NCBI GenBank assembly: GCA_016201765.1
Contig: JACQCE010000045.1
Coordinates: 1 to 32,350 of the forward strand
DNA: 32,350 nucleotides
Origin: Nitrospirota bacterium
GTDB taxonomy: Bacteria; Nitrospirota; Nitrospiria; JACQCE01
Reading direction: 5' to 3'
Shown here: in pieces, positions 1-8,891 of the stretch
Layout of the letters: each line of letters begins with the position of its first letter
How positions within the stretch are numbered: position 1 is the first letter of the stretch
Position numbers and translations under genes: made by a program
The notes under the pieces: model-generated
Database searches by the model: none
The model's input: the letters and a program-made list of their open reading frames with translations, nothing else
What the model was told of the DNA's origin: nothing

Positions 1-1
1 C

Positions 2-544
2 CGGCAGGCGCCGATCAAGGTTACAATCACCGACATGATCGTCCGAGCCCTGGCGATCACGCTGACCCGCTTTTCACAATTCAACGCATCGTTTCAAGAT
101 GACGCCATTCGCTACCATCAGTCGATCCACATCGGCGTGGCCGTCGGTCTTGATGAAGGACTGATCGTTCCGGTGCTGCGCAATTGCCAGACAAAAGGCC
201 TGCTCCAAATCGCCGAGGAAGCCCGACTGCTCTTCGAACGAGCCAAGACCCGCCGTTTGCAGCCGGACGAATATACGGGCGCCACGTTCAGTCTCTCAAA
301 CCTCGGCATGGAGGACGTGGAACATTTTTCCGCCATCATCACGCCGCCGGAAGCGGCCGTGCTCGCGATCGGCAAGATCACACAGAGACCGGTCGTCGTT
401 GACGGCCGCGTGGCGATCCGCCGCCGGATGATGGTGACGATTTCGTGCGATCATCGCGTCGTGGATGGCCTGCAGGCGGCAAAATTTTTACAGGCCCTCA
501 AGCATGAACTGGAAGAGCCGACGGGATTGTTGCTGCCGTCATGA
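2..544 (+). CDS. 2-oxoacid dehydrogenase E2 acyltransferase, C-terminal part (5' end outside window)
   Basis: This is the catalytic domain of a dihydrolipoamide acyltransferase, the core (E2) of a pyruvate-type dehydrogenase complex, which moves the acyl group from lipoamide to CoA. The frame is open from base 2, so the first ATG at 35 is internal and the lipoyl and E1/E3-binding domains lie upstream of the window. The active-site motif DHRVVDG (His and Asp of HxxxDG) is near the C-terminus, followed by the usual helix. The stop overlaps the lpdA start (ATGA), so the two are translationally coupled. Given E3 and lipA next to it, pyruvate dehydrogenase E2 is most likely. 2-oxoglutarate or branched-chain E2 cannot be excluded from this fragment. 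Confidence 0.93.
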   Translation, partial: RQAPIKVTITDMIVRALAITLTRFSQFNASFQDDAIRYHQSIHIGVAVGLDEGLIVPVLRNCQTKGLLQIAEEARLLFERAKTRRLQPDEYTGATFSLSNLGMEDVEHFSAIITPPEAAVLAIGKITQRPVVVDGRVAIRRRMMVTISCDHRVVDGLQAAKFLQALKHELEEPTGLLLPS

Positions 545-1941
545 CAGAATCTTCCTATGATCTGGTTGTCATCGGCGCCGGCCCCGGCGGGTACGTGGCC
601 GCGATCCGCGCGGCCCAACTCGGCCTTAAAACGGCGATCATCGAAAAAGCCGAAGTCGGCGGCGTCTGCCTGAACCGCGGTTGCATCCCGTCCAAGGCGC
701 TCATCCGCAACGCGGAAGTGCTCACGCTGATCAGGCGGGCGGAAGAGTTCGGCATCCGATACGACAATCTCCGGTATGACTTCGGCGTAGCGGTCGAGCG
801 GGCGCAAGAGGCGGTGCTGCGGCTGACCCGGGGCGTGAAGCATCTGCTCAAGAAAAACAAGGTCGACCTCTTCGCGGGCACGGCGTCGTTTGCGGCAAAA
901 GATCGGATTGCCGTCACCGACGCCTCAGGGAAAACGGCCACATTAACCACGCGAGCGGCGATCATCGCCACCGGCTCGCGCAACAAACCGCTGCCGGGAA
1001 TCGTCCCCGACGGCCGATTGATCATCACGAGCGACGAAGCGCTCAAGCTGAATCCCCTGCCCCAACGGCTCGTGATTGTGGGCGGCGGGGCCACGGGCGT
1101 CGAGTTCGCCTACATTTTCGCCGCCTATGGTGTGCAGGTCACGATAGTGGAAGTACTGGATCGGCTCCTGCCTGGTGAAGACGAGGAAATTTCGAAAACG
1201 CTTCACACCGCATTCAAGAAACAGGGCATCGCCGTCCAGACCAAGAGCAACGTCGCTTCCATCAAACCGGCCGATGGCGGATTGGCCATCCAGACCGAAT
1301 CAACCGAGTCGGCATCGCAGACGATCAACTGCGATCAACTCCTCCTGGCCGCCGGGCGCGCGGGGAATATCGAAGGGCTCGGGCTTGAAACGCTCGGCGT
1401 CAAGACCGAACGAGGCTACATCACGACCAACGAATGGCTGGAGACGACCACCCCCGGCATTTATGCCATCGGCGACGTGGCGGGCAAATCGCTCTTGGCC
1501 CACAGCGCATCGGCCGAAGGGATCACGGTTGTCGAGCGGCTGGCCGGCAACGAAGTGAAACCGATCAACTACCGCCACATCCCCCGCTGCGTCTACTGCC
1601 AGCCGCAGGTGGCCAGCGTGGGGCTGTCGGAGGCTGACGCCCAAGCGGCTGGTTACACGGTGAAGGTTGGGAAGTTTCCGTTTCAGGCGAACGGCAAGGC
1701 GCTGGCGCTGAGCGAGACCGAGGGCTTTATCAAAATCGTCGCCGATGCGAAGTCCGGCGAATGTCTGGGCGTCCAGATGATCGGCGCCGAGGTGACCGAG
1801 CTGATCGGCGAGGCGGTCCTGTTGCAAACAATGGAGGGCACACCGCACGAATTACGCGCCAGCATCCATCCCCACCCGACGCTCTCCGAGGCGGTCATGG
1901 AAGCGGCCGCGGCGGTGTATGGGGAAGCGATTCATATATGA
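541..1941 (+). CDS. lpdA: Dihydrolipoyl dehydrogenase (E3)
   Basis: This FAD-dependent E3 reoxidises the dihydrolipoamide of 2-oxoacid dehydrogenase E2 and reduces NAD+. The 466 residues are normal for the family. Visible are the N-terminal FAD-binding motif GAGPGG (about 12-17), the redox disulfide CLNRGC (C43 and C48), the NAD-binding motif GGGATGVEF near 180, a second FAD motif (AIGDVAG near 310), and the C-terminal HPHPTLSE whose His445 and Glu450 form the catalytic base pair. The ATG start overlaps the E2 stop by 4 nt, and the stop overlaps the next start in the same ATGA fashion, so it is in one operon with its E2. All catalytic residues are present. Confidence 0.97.
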   Translation: MTESSYDLVVIGAGPGGYVAAIRAAQLGLKTAIIEKAEVGGVCLNRGCIPSKALIRNAEVLTLIRRAEEFGIRYDNLRYDFGVAVERAQEAVLRLTRGVKHLLKKNKVDLFAGTASFAAKDRIAVTDASGKTATLTTRAAIIATGSRNKPLPGIVPDGRLIITSDEALKLNPLPQRLVIVGGGATGVEFAYIFAAYGVQVTIVEVLDRLLPGEDEEISKTLHTAFKKQGIAVQTKSNVASIKPADGGLAIQTESTESASQTINCDQLLLAAGRAGNIEGLGLETLGVKTERGYITTNEWLETTTPGIYAIGDVAGKSLLAHSASAEGITVVERLAGNEVKPINYRHIPRCVYCQPQVASVGLSEADAQAAGYTVKVGKFPFQANGKALALSETEGFIKIVADAKSGECLGVQMIGAEVTELIGEAVLLQTMEGTPHELRASIHPHPTLSEAVMEAAAAVYGEAIHI

Positions 1942-2723
1942 TCGCTTCTGATGTTGTCTCTCTGATTCAGAACAAATTGATGGATATCGAGCAGTTCTCG
2001 CATGTTCGCATTTTATATGCCTGCGAATCAGGCAGCCGGGCATGGGGATTTGCATCGAAAGACAGCGATTATGATGTCCGATTTATTTATGTTCACCCGA
2101 AAGATTGGTATCTCTCAATTGAAGAACGGCGGGACGTGATCGAACGCGGCATCGATCAGGGTATTGACATTAGCGGCTGGGACGTGAAGAAGGCGCTTGG
2201 TCTCTTTCGAAAATCCAACCCACCACTGCTGGAATGGCTGAATTCGCCCATCATTTATAGAGATCGGAGCGACTTTGCGAATAAATTGAGAAGGCTGATC
2301 GCGGAATACTATTCCCCCACCGCCTGCCTCCATCATTATCTGCACATGGCCCAGGGAAACCATCGAGAATACCTAAAAGGGCCGACCGTCTGGCTCAAAA
2401 AATATTTTTATGTATTGCGGCCATTGCTGGCCTGCAGGTGGATCAACGAAAACCGTGGTGTCGCGCCGATTGAGTTTGGCATTCTCGTCGAACATATGGT
2501 AAAAGATGAGGCCGTCAAAAAGGAGATCGCCCTGCTGCTGGATCAGAAAATGAGCGGCAAGGAGCTGGATCGCGGCCCTAAAATCTCGCCCTTAAGCGAT
2601 TTTATCGAGCGGGAGCTTGAAGAGCTTTCGCAGCAGTTAAGCGCATCACGCGCGCCGACCGTCGACACCAGAAAGCTGGACGAACTGTTCCGCATGATGC
2701 TGGATGCGCCATGGACCAATTGA
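1938..2723 (+). CDS. Predicted nucleotidyltransferase, YcgL/RlaP type (PF10127-like)
   Basis: This 261-residue protein has the nucleotidyltransferase signature GSRAWGF...DSDYDV (Gly32-Ser33, acidic residues at 42, 44 and 46), which in this superfamily binds NTP and metal. The pattern with Trp and the following VRFIY strand matches the YcgL/RlaP family, whose substrate is not established. The chosen start, ATG at 1938, overlaps the lpdA stop (ATGA). An upstream in-frame start at 1761 would lie deep inside lpdA. The 3' end overlaps lipA by 13 nt. The codon use is visibly AT-richer than in both neighbours (many TTT, ATT, AAA and AAT codons), which suggests acquisition into an existing lpdA-lipA operon. 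No accompanying antitoxin or RNA-processing partner is seen. Confidence 0.85.
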   Translation: MIASDVVSLIQNKLMDIEQFSHVRILYACESGSRAWGFASKDSDYDVRFIYVHPKDWYLSIEERRDVIERGIDQGIDISGWDVKKALGLFRKSNPPLLEWLNSPIIYRDRSDFANKLRRLIAEYYSPTACLHHYLHMAQGNHREYLKGPTVWLKKYFYVLRPLLACRWINENRGVAPIEFGILVEHMVKDEAVKKEIALLLDQKMSGKELDRGPKISPLSDFIERELEELSQQLSASRAPTVDTRKLDELFRMMLDAPWTN

Positions 2724-3589
2724 TCACCATCGACACGCACCCTGTGGATGCGCCGAAGCGCCTGCCTGAATGGTTCAAGGTCACGCCGAAGCGCGGGGAG
2801 AATTACCTCAAGCTCAAACGGCTCGTGGGCGAGCTCAAGCTTCACACCGTCTGCGAAGAAGCGCGCTGTCCCAATGTCTGGGAATGCTGGAACGCGGGAA
2901 CGGCGACGATCATGATCCTGGGCGAGACCTGCACGCGCAGTTGCGGTTTCTGCGCCGTGAAGACCGGCCGGCCGACCGAGCTCGATCTCGACGAGCCGCG
3001 CCGCGTGGCCGAGGCGATCCAGCAATTGGGGCTGCGCCATGCCGTGATCACGTCGGTCAACCGGGATGAACTGGAGGATGGAGGCGCATCGATCTTCGCC
3101 GAGACGATCCGGCGGACTCGGGCGGCAACGCCGGATTGCACCATTGAAGTGCTGATTCCCGATTTTAAAGGCTCACACGCGGCCCAGGACGCGGTCTTCG
3201 CCGAACGGCCGGATATCCTCAACCACAATACTGAGACCGTACCCCGCCTCTATCGCCCCGTGAGGCCGCAGGGGAAATATCAGTGGAGTTTGGAGTTGCT
3301 GCAACGGGCGAAAACGGCCGGATTGCTGACCAAAAGCGGTCTGATGCTGGGGCTGGGCGAAACGATCGATGAGGTGGAATCAGTCATGCGAGATCTGGTC
3401 GCGCATGGTTGCGACATTCTGACGCTGGGGCAATATCTGCAACCAACCAAGGCGCATCTGCCGGTCGATCGCTATTATCACCCCGATGAGTTCGTTCGCT
3501 TGAAGGAAATCGGTCTACAGCTCGGTTTTCGTCACGTTGAATCGGGGCCTTTAGTCCGCAGTTCGTATCACGCTGAACAGCAGTTGTAA
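2711..3589 (+). CDS. lipA: Lipoyl synthase (radical SAM)
   Basis: LipA inserts two sulfur atoms into protein-bound octanoyl groups, making the lipoyl cofactor used by the E2 encoded upstream. It has the auxiliary-cluster motif CX4CX5C (C48, C53, C59) and the radical SAM motif CTRSCGFC (C74, C78, C81), followed by the SAM-binding region. It ends with the family's typical RSSYHAEQ tail, whose serine ligates the auxiliary cluster. At 292 residues it is of normal length. The ATG at 2711 lies inside the end of the nucleotidyltransferase gene, implying coupled translation. Its 3' end overlaps the convergent reading frame at 3568 by about 22 bp. No lipB octanoyltransferase is seen in the window. Confidence 0.97.
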   Translation: MDQLITIDTHPVDAPKRLPEWFKVTPKRGENYLKLKRLVGELKLHTVCEEARCPNVWECWNAGTATIMILGETCTRSCGFCAVKTGRPTELDLDEPRRVAEAIQQLGLRHAVITSVNRDELEDGGASIFAETIRRTRAATPDCTIEVLIPDFKGSHAAQDAVFAERPDILNHNTETVPRLYRPVRPQGKYQWSLELLQRAKTAGLLTKSGLMLGLGETIDEVESVMRDLVAHGCDILTLGQYLQPTKAHLPVDRYYHPDEFVRLKEIGLQLGFRHVESGPLVRSSYHAEQQL

Positions 3590-3876
3590 ATCTTTCGTCC
3601 CCCCAACACGGCCAGCGGCCAGACGAGCGTCAGCAGGAACCACCCGGTGCTTCCCGACCGGGGCGGTCCCGGTCGAATCATCCCCAACCCGCACCCTCCC
3701 CCGCTGCTTGCCGCAGGCTGCCCTCCGCCCCCGGCGCTCTGTGTGGTGGCCGCTTCGGCCGGTGACTGCGCCGAGCTGTTGCCCGCCGCATCGTACGCTT
3801 CGACCCGATAACTGTACGTGGTCCCCGCTGCCAACCCAGTATCGCTAAAGCTGGTGCCCGCAATGGTCGCCACCAG
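3568..3876 (-). pseudogene. Frameshifted C-terminal part of the beta-helix/Fn3 protein: half Fn3 domain and C-terminal tag
   Basis: This stretch continues the large protein to its right but in another frame. It encodes the second half of a fibronectin III domain (DGG-LVATIAG, then GLAAGTTYSYRVEAYDAAGNSS), a Gly/Ser-rich linker, the tag GGGCGLGMIRPG, a hydrophobic helix and GGRKIYN before the stop at 3568. The upstream frame breaks right after APTVPA, the first strand of this same Fn3 domain. Compared with the intact paralogous domain coded at about 5850-6100, roughly 30 codons from the first half are missing and the frame is lost. It overlaps the lipA 3' end. It could be a real deletion or a repeat collapse in assembly. 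Confidence 0.75.
3571..3702 (-). other. Putative C-terminal sorting tag 2 (GGGCGLGMIRPG, hydrophobic helix, GGRK)
   Basis: This second copy of the tag has its Cys codon at 3691-3693. It reads GGGCGLGMIRPG, a Pro/Ser linker, WFLLTLVWPLAVL and GGRKIYN, ending at the stop. It shares GGGCG, IRPG and GRK with tag 1 at 5687-5818, although the linker and helix differ, so the shared positions look selected. In the present sequence it is out of frame with the beta-helix protein it should terminate. Confidence 0.5.
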
Positions 3877-6800
3877 GCCGCCATCTGGCCGGCACGGTCG
3901 GCGCCTGGGTATCCGAGGCCGCGAATGTGGCGGCCGTACTACTCGAAGATTGGGCCGACTCATTTCCCGCCGCATCATAGGCGGTCACAGTATAGGTGTA
4001 GCTGGTCGATGCGGTCAGGCCCGTGTTCAGGTAACTAAGGATCGCGCTGGTCCCAATGGAGACGGTCGGCGTGCAGCTCGCGCCCGTGCAGCGGTAGATA
4101 CGATAGCCCGTTACACCCACATTATCAGTGGAGGCTGACCAGACCAGATCAATGCGAGAAGAGGAGACGGCCGTGGCCTGGAGGCCGCCTAGTATCGAAG
4201 GGGCCTGGGTGTCTGGGGCTGGCGCCGCCGCGCCGGTGCCGATGATTTCAGTGCCGGTGATGTATGCCCCCATGTTGACCGGGGCGCCGGAAGACAGCCC
4301 TCCCACCCGGCCGGCGTTGATTAAAGGAGAGCCGCTGGCCAGCTTAAATGCTTCTGGGGCCGGCGTGCCGGTAAGCGGGCCAACAAATTGGGGATCTAAC
4401 GTGAGCGCGTTCAGATCAAAACTTCGGAGTTGCCACTGCGAAAGCGTTTCCCATCCCGCCGATGTGATAAAACCCGCGGATGGAGATGCAGGGGCCTGAT
4501 AGTTGTTGTAGTCGGAGAGAAAATCAGCAGCCACGGGTGTGCCGTTATTCAGGCGGAATGAAATGTGGTTATAGTCCACAGGAGGCGAACCAAGACTGAC
4601 GATATTGTTATACAACCGTATCCCGGAAAGATTGGTGTACTCGATGATCCCTTTCAGCGCATTGACCACGTCATTATTGTAGACGGCGATATTGCCCTCA
4701 TTCGCCGGGTCCCCCAAATTCAAGTTTACGCCCGTGTCGGCATTGACGATAATGTTCTGCCGCACGATATTGTTTTGCACGGGACAACTGCCACAGCGCG
4801 TCGTGACAAAACCCTCAAAGAACACGGCAGGACCGTTCACATCGTGCAAGTAATTCAGTTCATGCACGTTCGAGACGCCGTTTTCTTTATCCAAAATTCC
4901 GGTGTTGACGTTGTAAATTTCATTATTGTGGATATGGGTGTTATCCGTGTCATACAGGACAATGCCCTCTGCATTGGCGGCTGCGCAGTCGGTATAGGAA
5001 ATATTTCGGATGACGTTGTTTCGGATAATGGTGCCGGAAGTCAATTGAACAAAAAGACCGGCATAGTTGCCGTTGCCACAGGCGGTGCCCCCTCCGGCCA
5101 GCGTGCTGGCGCCCTTGTCGATAATTAAGTTTTCAAAAATAGTGCCGATGACCTTTGCGCCCACAGAGCCATACACCTGGGCATTGTTCCAGGGCCCAAG
5201 CTGGAAGCCATCCCACACAATGTAGTCTCGTCCATCGGCAGTGATCACGGGCCTGTTTCCGCCTTGCGGATCTGAACCAGGGCGCGTAATCAGCGGGCGA
5301 TGCCGCGGCCCGCTGAGAGGGGTATACGCCCGGAACGCGATGGGAAGACTTACACTCCCTGAATTGACTGGGGTGAGCGCCGAGGTCACGGAGTATGTGC
5401 CGTTTTTGACCCACACCGTATCGCCGGCCATGATATCCACTCCCAGAGGACTGGCGGCCCGCTGCAACGTGCACCACGGCGCGGCCTCGCTGGTCCCAGG
5501 GTTTGAGTCATTGCAGGCGGGATGGTTTTGATCGATGTAGTAGGTGGCGGCCAACGCGGAGGGGCTCAGGGCAAAAACGACGCCGATCAATACCGACAAT
5601 CCCAAAAAACATGGGAACAGGAGTGATTCAGCCGGTTGCGGATGGCCCACCGTTGTGCTCGCCGAGCCCAGCGCGCTGGAGCGCAATTGACGCCTCAGTT
5701 TTCTGCCTATACTCAGCCCCAGCGGCCCCAGCAGTGCCAGCATCGTGAACACCGCCGTACCTCCAGATGAGGGCGGAGCACCCCCTCCCGGTCGAATCGT
5801 CCCACACCCTCCACCTCCAATACTCATCCCCCCACCGCTGCTCTGTGTTGTGGCCGCTGCGGAGGAACGTGGTGAAGAGTTTGCCGCGGCATCATACGCT
5901 TCCACCTGATAGCTGTAGGTTGTCCCCGCCGCCAGCCCGGTGTCCGTGTGGGTGGTGCCCGCGGGAGAGCCGACCAGCACGCCGTCACGGTAGACGCGGT
6001 AACCCGCCACTCCCACATTGTCCGTGGAGGCATTCCAACTCAGATTGATCTCGCTGGTCGACATCGCCGTGGCCGTCAGGTTCGCCGGCACGGTCGGCGC
6101 CTGGGCATCCGCCGGGGCGGCCGGGGTGGCAGCGGTGCTGCTCGTGGATTTCGCCGACTCGTTCCCCGCGGCGTCATACGCGGCTACGGCATAGGTGTAA
6201 CTTGTCGATGCCGTCAGGCCCGTGCTCTGAAAACTTGTCGGCGCGCTGGTTCCGATGGAGGCAGTCGGCGCGCAGGCCGCCCCGGTACACCGGTAGATCC
6301 GGTAACCGGCCACGCCCACGTCGTCGGTGGAGGCAGTCCACGAGAGGTTGATCTGCGTCGATGAAACCGGCGAGGCGCCCAGCCCCATCGGGACGGAGGG
6401 CGCCGTCGTGTCGGACGGTGGCGGCGTGACGGTTCCGATGATCGTGGGGGTGCCGCCGTTTTCAAAGAGCATATAGGTGTACTGCAACTCGCCCCGATTG
6501 TTGTACAGATAGAAATTGCCCGAGGAGGAATCGAATTTCGTATCGACAAAATGGCCCACGGTGGTATCCGATGTTTCGCGCTGGGTGGTGCTCCCATAAA
6601 TACCCTTGGTGCCGCGATTGAAAAAGTGTTTGGCGCGGTCGTAGAGGGCGTGATCGCCGGTCAGCTTGTATCCATACACGAGACTGTCAACCAGCGAGAT
6701 CGTATAGACAGGATCCCAAAAGGTAGCAGTGGTGGTGCCATTTGAATAATTGTGCCAGATCTGGCCGTTGACGATACCGAATTTGTTGCCGGTATACTGA

Positions 6801-8800
6801 AACGTCGGGTCCATGCCGTACTGATCCACAAAACGCGCCATGGCCACAAGGCGGTTCTTCAGCTCGACGTTGCCGGTCTGCAGATAGGCCCGATAAAATG
6901 CCTCGCTCAAAATCCCGATGTGAAAGGAGGGCACGATGCGCGCGCCGGCGGCATAGGCGCCCGGGGACAGATTGGCATCCGTGTAAAAGTCTCCCGCGAA
7001 ATACATGCCCCGCGCGTCCCAATCGAGCGATTGCAGCCAGAGGGTGATCAACCGGTCCCGCAGCGCAATCCACCGGGCTTTGCCGGTCGCCTCGACCAGA
7101 CGGGTCGCCAGCAGCAAATGGCGCGCGCCCTGGCGGATGCCGTAATAGGCGAACCGGCTCGGGCTGTGCGTTGCGTAGTACGTTTCCAAATCGCCGCCGA
7201 GATTTTCCGCGGCCGCCAGGGACGCCGCGTCACCGGTCAGGTAATACCAATCGATCAGCCCCCACCCGTAGAGATGGTCTGAAATGAATCCGTCCCGGTC
7301 CGCGCAATAGGTCAGGCTGGGCGTCCCGACGCACTGTCGGTAATCGTCTCGAAAGTACCGGGCCCACGCGGTCGCGCGGTCGAGGTAGCCCTGCTGGCCC
7401 GTCCGGCGGTACATCATCACATACGTCCACAGATCGTCCCCTTCGGTGTCGCCATGAATATCGGGGTCGCGCACGGTGTAGGCGGCATCGCCGGTAAAAT
7501 GCGGCTCGACGCTTATCTGCCAGCTCCAGCTCCACGAACGGTAGGTGTTCCGCTCGTCTTCCAGCGAGGGTATGGGCACGCCGCCGGCCTTTTTATACCG
7601 GTACGCCCAGATCTCAAAACCGCTCGGGTCGCCGCCGGCCCCGCCGCCGCCCACACCGTCGATGCGGAGGAAGTAGGCCACGTTGTTAGCGGGATCATAC
7701 CCGAACACGCTCCAGCGCGCGAGCCACGAATTCGAGCTCGTCGGCGTAAGCGACGGCAGCGGCTGCAACGTAAACGTTCCCGATCCGACCCCGCCGTTGT
7801 TGGTCGTTTTTAACGTCCACACGCGCACAGCGCCACCGTTCGGCTCCGCTATTAGGACCACCTGGTTGAGCGAGTCATAGGTGAACGAATTGACGTCGCT
7901 GGCCATGCCGGGGGGTTTGGCCAGGGAGGTCCATTGGTTGCGCAACGCGTCATAGAGGAAGAAAGCGCTTTCTCCAGTCACAATGTTCCGGACGTGGACC
8001 AGGTGCAGTTTCGATGAGGCGTCGTAGGTGCCGTAGATTTGCGGCCACCCGCTGAACGGGAGACCGGCTAGCGCCCCATAGAAGCTCCAGGTGCCGTTCG
8101 AGCCGCTTTCATTGAACTGGAAGACGCCGGGGTTCCCCACAGATACGATTGCAAAGATTTTCTGCAGGTCGGGATCGTACGTCAGATACATGGTGTCGTG
8201 GTCCGGGCCATGGACGGCGCTTCCCGCCGGCGAGAGTTGCGTCCAGCTTTTCGTAACGGGGGAGAAGGCGAAGAGACCATTATTTGCCAGGCCTTGACCG
8301 CGCAGGAGCAGAAACCGGTTAAAACGGGGATCATACGTCATAGTTTGGTAGGTATGCTCCGGCCACGGACGTCCCAGGGGGGAGAGGGAACCGCTGGCAT
8401 CGCCGTTCTTGATCTGGCAGGGATCGGGGCTCGTCGCGCCGGCGCAGTAGGACGGCAGGGGTTCCGGGGTGTATTGGTCCTCCCAGACGTTGCCCCCCAT
8501 ATCGTACAGATCGACATCATTGCCCGAGTAGCTGGCGTGGCCGCCACCGAAGTAGAAAATTTTTCCTCCCCCAAAGACCGCGCCGCTGTACGACCGCTGG
8601 ACGGGATTCGCACTCGTGATGGGGGTAATTGTGGTAAAGGTGGGCGTCTGATAGCGTCCTGTCGGCGCGGGGCTCAGCTTCACCCACGAATTGTCGCCCA
8701 GCGTGGCCAACGCCGGATTGAGCCCGGCCGCGGCCTCACCATGAACCAGACAGACGATCCCCAGAGCGGCCAGACCATGCAGGATCCCATTGCAGCGCAT
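3845..8800 (-). CDS. Giant exported protein: two secreted Fn3 proteins fused in one frame
   Basis: The 1651-codon frame starts at ATG 8800, with GGAGG about 12 nt upstream. Residues 1-25 are a signal peptide. About 30-400 form a Kelch-like propeller (FYFGGGHASYSGNDV, repeated YDP/YD units). About 410-780 look like a helical alpha/alpha-barrel of the carbohydrate-active type. Two Fn3 domains lie at about 797-984, then a Gly-rich tag with Cys999, a hydrophobic helix and GRKLRRQ to 1038. A second signal peptide follows directly (about 1051-1086, ending ALA-ATYYID). A right-handed parallel beta-helix then runs to about 1525 (many NN-I/V-I repeats), with one Fn3 domain at 1528-1625 and a broken Fn3. 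The frame thus reads as two proteins without a stop between them. The role in binding or cleaving polysaccharide is inferred from folds; catalytic residues were not identified. Confidence 0.8.
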   Translation of the reverse strand: MRCNGILHGLAALGIVCLVHGEAAAGLNPALATLGDNSWVKLSPAPTGRYQTPTFTTITPITSANPVQRSYSGAVFGGGKIFYFGGGHASYSGNDVDLYDMGGNVWEDQYTPEPLPSYCAGATSPDPCQIKNGDASGSLSPLGRPWPEHTYQTMTYDPRFNRFLLLRGQGLANNGLFAFSPVTKSWTQLSPAGSAVHGPDHDTMYLTYDPDLQKIFAIVSVGNPGVFQFNESGSNGTWSFYGALAGLPFSGWPQIYGTYDASSKLHLVHVRNIVTGESAFFLYDALRNQWTSLAKPPGMASDVNSFTYDSLNQVVLIAEPNGGAVRVWTLKTTNNGGVGSGTFTLQPLPSLTPTSSNSWLARWSVFGYDPANNVAYFLRIDGVGGGGAGGDPSGFEIWAYRYKKAGGVPIPSLEDERNTYRSWSWSWQISVEPHFTGDAAYTVRDPDIHGDTEGDDLWTYVMMYRRTGQQGYLDRATAWARYFRDDYRQCVGTPSLTYCADRDGFISDHLYGWGLIDWYYLTGDAASLAAAENLGGDLETYYATHSPSRFAYYGIRQGARHLLLATRLVEATGKARWIALRDRLITLWLQSLDWDARGMYFAGDFYTDANLSPGAYAAGARIVPSFHIGILSEAFYRAYLQTGNVELKNRLVAMARFVDQYGMDPTFQYTGNKFGIVNGQIWHNYSNGTTTATFWDPVYTISLVDSLVYGYKLTGDHALYDRAKHFFNRGTKGIYGSTTQRETSDTTVGHFVDTKFDSSSGNFYLYNNRGELQYTYMLFENGGTPTIIGTVTPPPSDTTAPSVPMGLGASPVSSTQINLSWTASTDDVGVAGYRIYRCTGAACAPTASIGTSAPTSFQSTGLTASTSYTYAVAAYDAAGNESAKSTSSTAATPAAPADAQAPTVPANLTATAMSTSEINLSWNASTDNVGVAGYRVYRDGVLVGSPAGTTHTDTGLAAGTTYSYQVEAYDAAANSSPRSSAAATTQSSGGGMSIGGGGCGTIRPGGGAPPSSGGTAVFTMLALLGPLGLSIGRKLRRQLRSSALGSASTTVGHPQPAESLLFPCFLGLSVLIGVVFALSPSALAATYYIDQNHPACNDSNPGTSEAAPWCTLQRAASPLGVDIMAGDTVWVKNGTYSVTSALTPVNSGSVSLPIAFRAYTPLSGPRHRPLITRPGSDPQGGNRPVITADGRDYIVWDGFQLGPWNNAQVYGSVGAKVIGTIFENLIIDKGASTLAGGGTACGNGNYAGLFVQLTSGTIIRNNVIRNISYTDCAAANAEGIVLYDTDNTHIHNNEIYNVNTGILDKENGVSNVHELNYLHDVNGPAVFFEGFVTTRCGSCPVQNNIVRQNIIVNADTGVNLNLGDPANEGNIAVYNNDVVNALKGIIEYTNLSGIRLYNNIVSLGSPPVDYNHISFRLNNGTPVAADFLSDYNNYQAPASPSAGFITSAGWETLSQWQLRSFDLNALTLDPQFVGPLTGTPAPEAFKLASGSPLINAGRVGGLSSGAPVNMGAYITGTEIIGTGAAAPAPDTQAPSILGGLQATAVSSSRIDLVWSASTDNVGVTGYRIYRCTGASCTPTVSIGTSAILSYLNTGLTASTSYTYTVTAYDAAGNESAQSSSSTAATFAASDTQAPTVPARWRPGGDHCGHQL
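5687..5818 (-). other. Putative C-terminal sorting tag 1 (GGGGCG-TIRPG, hydrophobic helix, GRKLRR)
   Basis: Residues 995-1038 of the long frame have the three-part layout of bacterial C-terminal sorting signals: a short motif with Cys999 (GGGGCGTIRPG), a hydrophobic stretch (VFTMLALLGPLGL), and a basic end (GRKLRRQ). The same order occurs at 3571-3702. The motif is not one I recognise among the named CTERM classes; it is nearest in style to Gly-Cys tags. Function is inferred from layout only. Confidence 0.55.
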
Positions 8801-8861
8801 CGTCCTTAGAGTCCTCCGTATTCCCGACTATAAATACCTATAAATGAGGGGGTAAACAGCT

Positions 8862-8890
8862 ACTGTAGCAATAGATTCTCCAACGGTCAA
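8862..8890 (-). promoter_or_regulatory. Sigma70-type promoter of the Fn3 gene
   Basis: On the minus strand TTGACC (8890-8885) and TACAGT (8867-8862) are separated by 17 bp, which places the transcript start about 55 nt before the ATG at 8800. Confidence 0.55.
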
Positions 8891-8891
8891 C

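Noticed and set aside
1761-1937. Upstream start of the nucleotidyltransferase inside lpdA
   Set aside because: The region encodes the conserved LpdA C-terminus in its own frame; ATG 1938 overlaps the lpdA stop as at the other operon joints.
4128-8809. Many plus-strand frames of 60-200 codons opposite the Fn3 gene
   Set aside because: No recognisable domains or ribosome sites; the minus strand holds continuous Fn3, beta-helix and propeller sequence.
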